A DNA stretch of 64,000 nucleotides from Chrysopilus asiliformis (Eukaryota; Arthropoda; Insecta; Diptera; Rhagionidae): contig OZ035960.1 of the NCBI GenBank assembly GCA_964034945.1, positions 28,507,487 to 28,571,486 of the forward strand, given 5' to 3'. The notes under the pieces are model-generated. The model was not told the DNA's origin and made no database searches. It was given only the letters and a program-made list of their open reading frames with translations. This document shows, in pieces, positions 56,844 through 64,000 of this stretch; the first letter of the stretch is position 1, and every line of letters begins with the position of its first letter. Both the position numbers and the translations under genes were made by a program.

Positions 56844-58912
56844 CTTGATATCTGACTTAAATATTAATCTCTTTATTAGAGTAAGAATTTTCTTATTACG
56901 GTGGAAAATCAACGTTTTCTTATTAAAATGGTTCAGTGTTGAGTGAAATAAACTATGTTTTTGCTAATATCCCATTTAATACATTCGAAATGCAGTTCAA
57001 TTTTTAAACTGTCACATTAAACTAAAGTGAAATTCCGTTGTTCTCAGTATAATTCTTGTTTTTATTGTGGAAAATTCCGATATCACAGATTTTTAGTGAA
57101 AATTAACTCTGCAAGGGAGTCATCATGGGAGAATTGTCACGTTCAAAAGTCAAATTTAAAAGTTCGTAATACAGAAGGTATCTACAATTACCGTCGTTAT
57201 TAGATTTTTTTGCTTGTATTATTTTCTACCTTTTACAATATGAATTTGAAAACAAAGGCATGGAAAAAAACTTACGGAAAAGAAAGAAAGTAAGAAGGAT
57301 AATCAAAATTATTGAAATTAGTGCCTGGTCGGCCATCAACTAAATGTCACGAAAATCGTCTAAAGTCCTCCCACAGCGCTAATCAAAAAGTTCACGACAG
57401 GAAAAAGTTAAAAGGAACCAGAGTTTCCTTATAGCAATTTTACTGGTCGCCTTATATCTTTTATGTGGCCCATACCCACACTATTCACATCTCTGCCCAT
57501 TCCGTACACAATTTACCAACTTGCTCAATTCTAAATAAGCAATTTATTCATATATCCTTTTCGTATTCCTAAAGGTGTGTGTGATGAAGCACAAAACTGA
57601 AAGACGGTTTTCTTACGTGTTTTTTTTACGTTTTCTTATATGTATATACTTTTTTTTTGGTGCTGTTATCCGTCGACTCCATTTAAGACGGGTAACGGGA
57701 GGGTAATTGCTTCATAAAGTTAAGGAGCTAAAAACTGGAAAAAACCTAGCAAAATAAAGTTAGTGGAGAAAAGCAAAGAAGGTAACAGGACTCCCAGTAG
57801 TAACAATGTCATAGTCAAAGCTATCGTCTCATTTACGATAAGGAGAAAGGAAAAATACTTGTGTATTACCAGTGTTTGGAGAAAAGGCTGTAACTGTAAC
57901 GAAATGGATATATGTACGTACCCTTATAACATAATGCAATATATACACATGTTCTCTATTCAAATCACAAAGCAAAGAAAAAAAAATACATTTTCGACTT
58001 CCAAAAGTTACTTCGACGAAATGGAGAAAAATTGGACGAAAAATTCACCTGGGTGGGAGTTGAAGACCTAAAGAATGGCAACAAAACAACGACAGCAATA
58101 ATAACAACACTCGGTTATTATTAGTCACGAAAGTGTCCTTAAACAGGATAATTTAAATGCTGGGATTATCGCCGATTTGGTGTTTTGCAAAAAAATAATT
58201 GTTTTCTGACATGGAACTTGGGAGAAACTTTTTGTTGGAAGGTTGTTTGACACGTGGGACAATTGAGATGTTTCTGGTTTTGTGGCGTTTTTTCGGGTTT
58301 CTTCTCGAGTTGTTAGGCGACTTAAAAATTAATCAAAGTTAGTCTGTGGTTTTAGAATCTGATTTAAGAACTAAATTGGGTAATTATGCGAATACGTTTT
58401 TTTTAAATTTTAGAAATTTTCTCAAATAGCATCGAAAAGTACAGAAAAATGAGGTTTGTTATTTGTGGATTTATAATGCTGCAATTTACACAATCGGGTC
58501 TAAAGATTTAGAACTATAATTCACATCCGGGTACAAGAAGGGTAAGAAGTGACGTGAACGACACACTGGTTAATAAAATGTGTCTGCAAAGCCACAATAG
58601 CTGTAATGAGGAAATTGGGGTTCAGCGGTTCGTCTTTGAGTCAATATTCGCTTCATGAAAATCTTGCAACGATAGAGCGGAATTTGGCGGTTCTCGGGTC
58701 GATATAGTGATTATCTGTGGAACCTGAATGTCAGTTTCACTTTAAAGAAGAAGCATGTACTGGGTGGGAACAGGGTCGACACGGTTGCCACTAGAGTTAC
58801 CTCAAAAATTTTTTGCGGAAACTTTATGTAATATTTATTTTTACTAAAAAATCTATCTTAATAAAAAATCTATCTTCTTTCTATTTATCTATCTTATATG
58901 TACATATATGTA
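56844..58912. other. intergenic, single-copy, nothing recognised
   Basis: The frame at 57763-58071 lacks domain or context. No repeat shared with the rest of the window was noted. Confidence 0.45.
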
Positions 58913-59345
58913 TCGGGTGTTTCAACAAGGACATAACAATTTTGTATTTAAATAAAACACAGAATAATTGAGATATCGGGCTGAAATTTATTCCAGGTGT
59001 AGTGGACATGTTACATTTAAGTATGAAATTCGATGTCGTTCATATGGCCACCGCGATCACGTTTGCACTGATTGCTTCTTTGGAGCCAATTTTCCTCCAC
59101 TCTTCCACACATATCGGCCGGAACGTTGGAAATTTCGCGTTCGATATTGTTCCTGAGCTCCTCTAACTTTGTTGGCTTGTTGGCATAAAACAACGACTTA
59201 ACATAACCCCATAAAAAGAAATCCAACGGCGCTAAATCGCATGAGCGAGGTGGCCATTCGACCGGACCATTTCTCGAGATTACACGATTACCGAACTTCT
59301 CCTTCAATAGATCAATTGTTTGACTAGCTCGTTCGTGAACTTCAC
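58913..59345 (-). mobile_element. Tc1/mariner-type element, 3' part
   Basis: The minus-strand frame of 96 codons (59307-59017) has VISRNGPVEWPPRSCDLAPL, DFFLWGYVKSLFYANKP and stops after IEFHT. The 3' terminus is GAAACACCCGATAC at about 58913, like the ...ACACCCTGTAT end at 40450. The 5' part and the first two catalytic acids are missing. Confidence 0.85.
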
Positions 59346-59782
59346 CATGATAAAAATGTAAACCTTGACTGACGTTTCAGCATTGCCAGATCATAAAAAA
59401 AAGTTTACAACGGCACCCAACTAAGAACTTTCTCTACAAAATCGGTCAACCCAATAAAAAGTTGTGCGTGAACATACATAAAAAAACATACGAGTCGGAT
59501 TGAGAACCTTTTTCTTTTCGGGAGTCGGTTAAAAATAAGCTTCATTTCACAGAAAGTTTATGATGATTTAGAGTTATACAACATTTCACTTGTATTAAAC
59601 ATACAATTTTCTTTAAAACTAGGAAATAATTGCAGCATTAAAATCATATTTCTCCTCTAAAATGTACGATTTTTGAACATAAGCACACGCAAAAAGCTCA
59701 ACCGCCTGTCCCTACTCCTAATAAAAGGGAAAACTGAATTGCGTTATTGAAGTACCCTAGGAGCAACGAAAACATTTCGTTT
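59346..59782. other. intergenic, nothing recognised
   Basis: AT-rich single-copy sequence. Confidence 0.4.
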
Positions 59783-59924
59783 TTACTTTCTTATACGAAG
59801 TATAATAAATTATTGTGTTCATGTAAATTTTCGACCTCGTAATTTTGCCTAAAAAGTATTTCTTGAGTATTCCCGGGTCGATTGGGGCATTATTACCAAA
59901 AAATCTTTCTGTCTGTTAGGTTTT

Positions 59925-60087
59925 TAGTCTGTTAGTTTGTCAGTCTGTTGGTCTGCTAATCTGTTGGTCTGTTGGTCTGCTAATCTGTTGGTATGTTGGC
60001 CCGTTGGTCTGTTGGTCTGTTGGTCCGTTGGTCTGTTGGTCTGTTGGTCTGTTGGTCCGTTGGTCGGTTGGTCTGTGGGTCTGTTAG
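59925..60087. repeat. 8-bp minisatellite TCTGTTGG
   Basis: About 20 units with tctgctaa, tccgttgg and tatgttgg variants. It occupies the place of the (GTCT)n tract of other family E copies. Confidence 0.93.
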
Positions 60088-60253
60088 TAAGTTAGCTCAG
60101 CTATGTGCCTGTTTAGACGTGGACGTTTAGCTAAGTTAGCTCAGCTATGTGCCGGTTTAGACTTTAACGTGGCGTGTTTCGTCACGTATCAAAGTGAGGA
60201 TAATATAAACCGCTAAACGTCTAAACAGGCACATAGCTGAGCTAACTTAGCTC
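60088..60253. repeat. inverted repeat, arms about 33 bp
   Basis: taagttagctcagctatgtg + cctgtttagacgt (60088-60120) is the complement of 60218-60253. A further direct copy of the head, gctaagttagctcagctatg, starts at 60130. It has motifs (ttagctcagctatgtg) in common with the MITE next to it and may be a solo end of a relative. Confidence 0.8.
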
Positions 60254-60269
60254 AAGTGTACGGCGGGCC

Positions 60270-60773
60270 TAACCCCCGTCGCACACTTCAACTAAGCTAT
60301 GTGAGCGAGGCTAGCTATAGTTACATAGCCTAGCTGGGTTAGCTCACCTCGTTGCACACTTGAGCTAAGCTACGCGGCGATATTTTCGGTAAATATATGC
60401 ATTTTTCCACTTTATCTGCAGCCATTTTTAGATATAAATTATTTAACGCGATTGAAAATATTCCGCAAAAGAATTCAATTTTCACGTTTTCCTTACACTT
60501 TTTTGTCCACAAAATACTACACTTTTGCAAACACCGATTCTACACTGTATAACGCCGAAAATATTTATATGTGAGTGTCAGCGATGCCAGCGAATTCGTT
60601 CGCGTAGTTGAGGTCTGAACTACGCGAGCGAGCTTCCCCATGACTACGCGATGTAGTTTCATAGTTTCGCTGAAGTGTGCGGTCACCAATGTAAATGCTA
60701 AGGATTTTACTTTCAGCGAGAAACTTAGCTCACGTAGTTGTGCTCGCTGAGCTGAAGTGTGCGACGGGGGTAA
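60270..60773. mobile_element. PIF/Harbinger-like MITE (498 bp), TAA TSD
   Basis: TAA on both sides. Ends CCCCCGTCGCACACTTCA and TGAAGTGTGCGACGGGGG are perfect 18-bp inverted repeats. Three-base TWA duplications are the mark of PIF/Harbinger insertion. The interior repeats agctaagcta and actacgcgagcgag motifs. Confidence 0.85.
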
Positions 60774-60960
60774 GTCTGTGTTTAAGATTTATCAAAAACT
60801 ATTAAAGCTAGATCTATGAGACATGTTTGGTCCTGGAATGGGCGAGTGTATTTAAGAATATTGATATATGTACATGAAAACAGATTTAATGGTTATGTCA
60901 AAAAACCATCAAATCTTGTTTAAAGTTCGGTTATAAATGGTAGTAACCAAAGTCACGTAT

Positions 60961-63011
60961 TTCTATATTTGGAAAATTATGTCGAATTCTCAGGAGTTAA
61001 CATTTTTTTCGATTATTGGCTAATTTTAACAATTTCTGTAGCATTAATTCATTGTCCAAGTTCTCAATCTATACATTTTGTGTTAGGTGCGACCGCAATT
61101 TATGAAGCGAACATTTTTTTATATTTCATGTTATTAACAAATGACACCAGAAATTTGTGAGACATGTCTCAAAGTATGAAATTTTAATACCACAAAAGTT
61201 TGTAAAATCATGCTGGAAGACAGTAAAATGTCCTACTCAAGACCCTTTACGGAGTGTCCTTTAATTTTTCATCTAGCTAGAACGTATAGCATTTGAGATC
61301 GAATCCGACTAGAATACGACTAGCGATTTTTTTCTGCCAGTTATTGTTGTGGTGATAATAGTACCAACGGCTTTACTTCTCGTTACTCCTCCTATTCACC
61401 TTTTTCCCAGTACTTTAAACGATAATTCCTTAAGCTTCTATTTTTATCCTTAGCCACATCGCATCATGTGCCACATTCCAATTTGCAATTGTATTCTTCC
61501 GGTCGTTTATAGTATACAGCCAATGTTCATAGAATCCTTTTCATATGTATTATTGCTACAGTTGGTCCTGACCTCACTTTGGCGCCAAACGGAAAATTTG
61601 GCGTCTGCCACTGTGAAAGTGTTCGTGAGAGAGCTCGAAAAGTTCAAAATGGATTAGCCCCGGTTTCTTATGAATATTTGATTTGCAATATTAAAGCACT
61701 TTCATACAAACATATTCGTTTTGTCCCATTCCCGTACCAATTTCAGCCCATAATCCTTGCATTCGCTCGCTATCCACCATCGAAATGGCTTTGTCTACCC
61801 CACTTGAAGCTATCCGCTTCCTTTTTTTGGTTAACACCGAGCGATTCTACGTTAGGATAGGTTGAATGGATGATTGTATCGCATATTCCTTCAATTCTTG
61901 GAAACTAGAGGACTAACCTTTTGTCCAATACTTTTGCTCAAGTGGATTAAATGTTAGCTTCTACTGTTGCTACTTCTATTTCTGTTGGCTTCTAAGGATA
62001 AAGTAGCAAAATGGACGCCAGTAGGGGACGGCGCGGCATCGTAGTATGACTGGTCATAGGACTTAAATATTCAAATTCGGGATTAAAAACTGAAATCCCA
62101 AGAGTTTATGAAAATTTTGTTCTGGGTAAATATCCTTTCGTAGCCATCCTATACCATATAGCTAACTTTAACCCTTTGCAACGTCTCAGTGCCGCGCTAG
62201 TGGCTCCTAATATATCTCTACACGATAATCGGACTAGCACCGATGGCACACATATTGGAGTGCTAGTTTCGTGAAGATGGTGAATTAGGGCAAGCAAATG
62301 AAATGCAAATTTTATTTTGGGAAGATTAATCTGTAGATAAATTTTCATATACGGATATAGTTATTATATATAATACTACCATTCTATACTTTTACACAGT
62401 CAGGTGATTTTAATCTGGACAACTGAATGCGAACTTTGCTGTACTGTTGGAGATTATCCATGGCTAATTGTACGATTTTCTGCTGCCAAACTGGGTAGTT
62501 GCATAAAAATATCATTAATAATTGGTTCTTAACATTCTTAGCCGCAAAACAATTTCATATATTATGAATAATGCATTTCACTCGCCGAAAGCAAAAGTTT
62601 ACTAATACACTTTTCTTATCTTTCAGTGATTTTTAGGGTTGAAAATCTGATTTGCAAATAATTAACACCACTAGGAAATTATCATAAATGCCATTGGAAG
62701 AAATGAATCTTTTTTTGTTATTCACCAGTTTTTTGGTTTCTAAATATTTTGTAATATAATCGCAACGTTTAAATGCTGGTATGATCTTGCAGTTTTTTAC
62801 AGGCTTTCATAAACTTCCGCATATCCGATTGACTTGAAACGTCGCACACTTATTCAATTCCGATGATCACACACTATGGTATGTTATTAAAAAACAAAAT
62901 TGCGGATATGAGGTGCATTTTGATTCGTTATAGCAGAGTTATGCCAGGAGTATTGTAAGTAAACATTGAAGAAAAAATTGCTAAAAATATGTCTTTTTCA
63001 AAATATTTGTA
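60961..63011. other. intergenic, single-copy, nothing recognised
   Basis: Frames 60969-61160, 61466-61860 and 62106-62348 (-) show no domain, and none has convincing splice sites. No shared repeat seen. Confidence 0.45.
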
Positions 63012-63311
63012 CAGTCAGAAAAATAATAAAGCTGATGCAAGTCACCTTTTTGACAAGTCAAATCTGGCCTGCTACAGACATATGGAGTTATTCATTACAT
63101 GACATTACATCCCTTAAAAAAACCAGACCAGTTCCTTACGCCTTACTTTACCTGCTGCATGTTTAATTTTTGAATTTCTCTCGCCAGAGGTTGACACATT
63201 GTTGCTTTATTTTAACGCATGTGAACGCGCGCATAGCATAGCTAAATTTTCCTGCAGGAAGCCAATGACGCCGTGCGCAAGTTGAAAAATTTTACTCCAT
63301 TTTTCTGAGTG
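63012..63311. mobile_element. diverged copy of the CACTCAGAAAAATG MITE
   Basis: The left end is CAGTCAGAAAAATAA, the right CATTTTTCTGAGTG. Interior text such as tttttgacaagtcaa, cttacctgctgcatg, gaacgcgcgc and ccaatgacgccgt follows the 49475-49746 copy in order with many changes. It is an older insertion. Confidence 0.7.
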
Positions 63312-63329
63312 TACACGTGAATATAGAGA

Positions 63330-63735
63330 CAAAAGGTCAATTAATTTCATTGTATTTCTATGTATGAAAGAGTTATGTAAAATCATATTCCAAACACATT
63401 TTTCTTTCATAAAACTCTCAAGAAAAGTGGAAAAACCTGTTTCATTTGTATGGGGGGAGGGGGGAAGGGATGGTCCGATTTGGGCCTTTCAAGAATTTGG
63501 GCTTGGTGTTTAATAGAAACGCAACGATCTTTAGCTTAATTTGTTCAAGAGTAATCGTCCTCAGGGTCAGACAGCCGGACAGACAGATGGACAGACAGAC
63601 GGACAGACAGACGGACAGACAGGCGGGAATCAAACTCTTTTGTCATGGTAGGCACGCTGCTGTTTTTTTGTGTCCTGACGATTTGTTCGGTGCGTTACAA
63701 ACGGTATACTAAATATAATGTACTAATATAGTTAA
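63330..63735 (+). mobile_element. family A Helentron-like element, 5'-truncated
   Basis: ttatgtaaaatcatattcca, then gggggaaggga, atggtccgatttgggcc, a GACA array (63570-63625), gtcatggtaggcacgctgct and gcgttacaaacggtatacta. Confidence 0.7.
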
Positions 63736-63897
63736 ACTTTTATAAGTCGAAAACCTCCCTAAGCCGAGCACTGTTCAAAGTCCAATGATTTTGAATACGT
63801 TTTTGATATAAAATGATCCTGGATAAGCCGGAGGCTGCTTGACGCGAACCCGGAAATAACTTTTTCTACATAAGCCGGACATTTTTTTTTAAATTTA
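63736..63897. other. short unique spacer between family A copies
   Basis: Contains cataagccggacat-like text repeated with drift (taagtcgaaaacctcc, taagccgagcactg, taagccggaggctgc), which suggests a small decayed tandem repeat. Confidence 0.35.
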
Positions 63898-64000
63898 CTC
63901 TATATGCTTATTATACTCTAATCGTCGGATACAAAAATGAACTACACCAGAGTGTTAGGGATAAAACAAGATTTTGATTCCTCATGTCCGTCTGTCTGTC
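63898..64000 (-). mobile_element. family A Helentron-like element, cut by the window edge
   Basis: Minus-strand 3' part: tatactctaatcgtcggata, then gaactacaccagagtgttag, caagattttgattcctcat and the start of a GTCT array at the right edge. Confidence 0.7.

Larger units (their letters stand above)
59783..60960 (+). mobile_element. family E repeat with 8-bp minisatellite and nested insert
   Basis: ttcttatacgaagtataata, then cgacctcgtaattttgccta, the expanded array (59925-60087), a foldback and a MITE. The E text resumes at aagatttatcaaaaactatt (60785) with gttaaagctagatctatgag-like text and ggtcctggaatggg. Confidence 0.65.

Noticed and set aside
61466..61860. Frames of 63 and 93 codons with hydrophobic starts
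   Set aside because: No splice or promoter support and no recognisable family.

Overview
The window looks like a stretch of a large, AT-rich, repeat-dense insect nuclear genome, most probably a dipteran; the species cannot be named. Reasons: a split gene for an SLC30A2/3/4/8-type zinc transporter (the Drosophila ZnT35C group) with GT-AG introns; a small two-exon gene with TATA box, initiator and AATAAA in typical insect layout; decayed Tc1/mariner elements; and many short non-autonomous DNA transposons. No prokaryotic, organellar or rRNA/tRNA gene was seen. Little of the 64 kb is coding; most recognisable sequence is mobile DNA.

Genes. (1) Four exons of a plus-strand zinc transporter lie at 20480-20659, 36074-36629, 40719-40866 and 41979-42124. 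They join in frame (phases 2, 0, 1) and give about 342 residues from TM3 to the C-terminus. Exons for the N-terminus and TM1-TM2 were not found and probably lie left of the window. The introns are 15.4, 4.1 and 1.1 kb and are full of transposons. (2) A complete gene for a 40-residue secreted peptide lies at 56564-56763 (+), with one 77-bp intron. (3) A possible terminal exon of an unknown minus-strand gene lies at 51544-51681. A weaker possible first exon lies at 3820-3919 (-).

Mobile DNA, left to right. 0-2 kb: end of a mariner-type transposase, then a rolling-circle-type element with a foldback and 122-bp tandem modules. 5-9 kb: a Helentron-like element (family A), a hAT element with a perfect 8-bp duplication, and a Helitron inserted in another microsatellite-bearing repeat (family E). 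10.7-19.2 kb: family B and A copies, TTAA-flanked MITEs, an internally deleted mariner and a long inverted repeat. 20.7-36 kb (intron): nested inverted-repeat elements, a LINE 3' fragment inside a MITE, further A/B/E copies and long (GACA)n arrays. 37-44 kb: A copies, Helitrons with exact A^T insertion sites, a mariner remnant and a hAT MITE. 45-50 kb: LTR-like sequence, a TTAA MITE, family B, the 120-bp modules again and a mariner with a foldback inside it. 52-55.4 kb: a 12-bp minisatellite, a Helitron with about 160-bp tandem units, and a nested hAT. 59-64 kb: mariner remnant, 8-bp minisatellite, a MITE flanked by TAA, and family A copies reaching the right edge.

The most notable pattern is a set of probably rolling-circle, non-autonomous families that share one architecture: conserved left block, GACA-type microsatellite, conserved right block, terminal hairpin. 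They insert into each other, carry internal tandem modules, and at least once seem to have swapped halves at the microsatellite. No autonomous Rep/helicase source is present. Apart from the zinc transporter, no genes here can be shown to act together.
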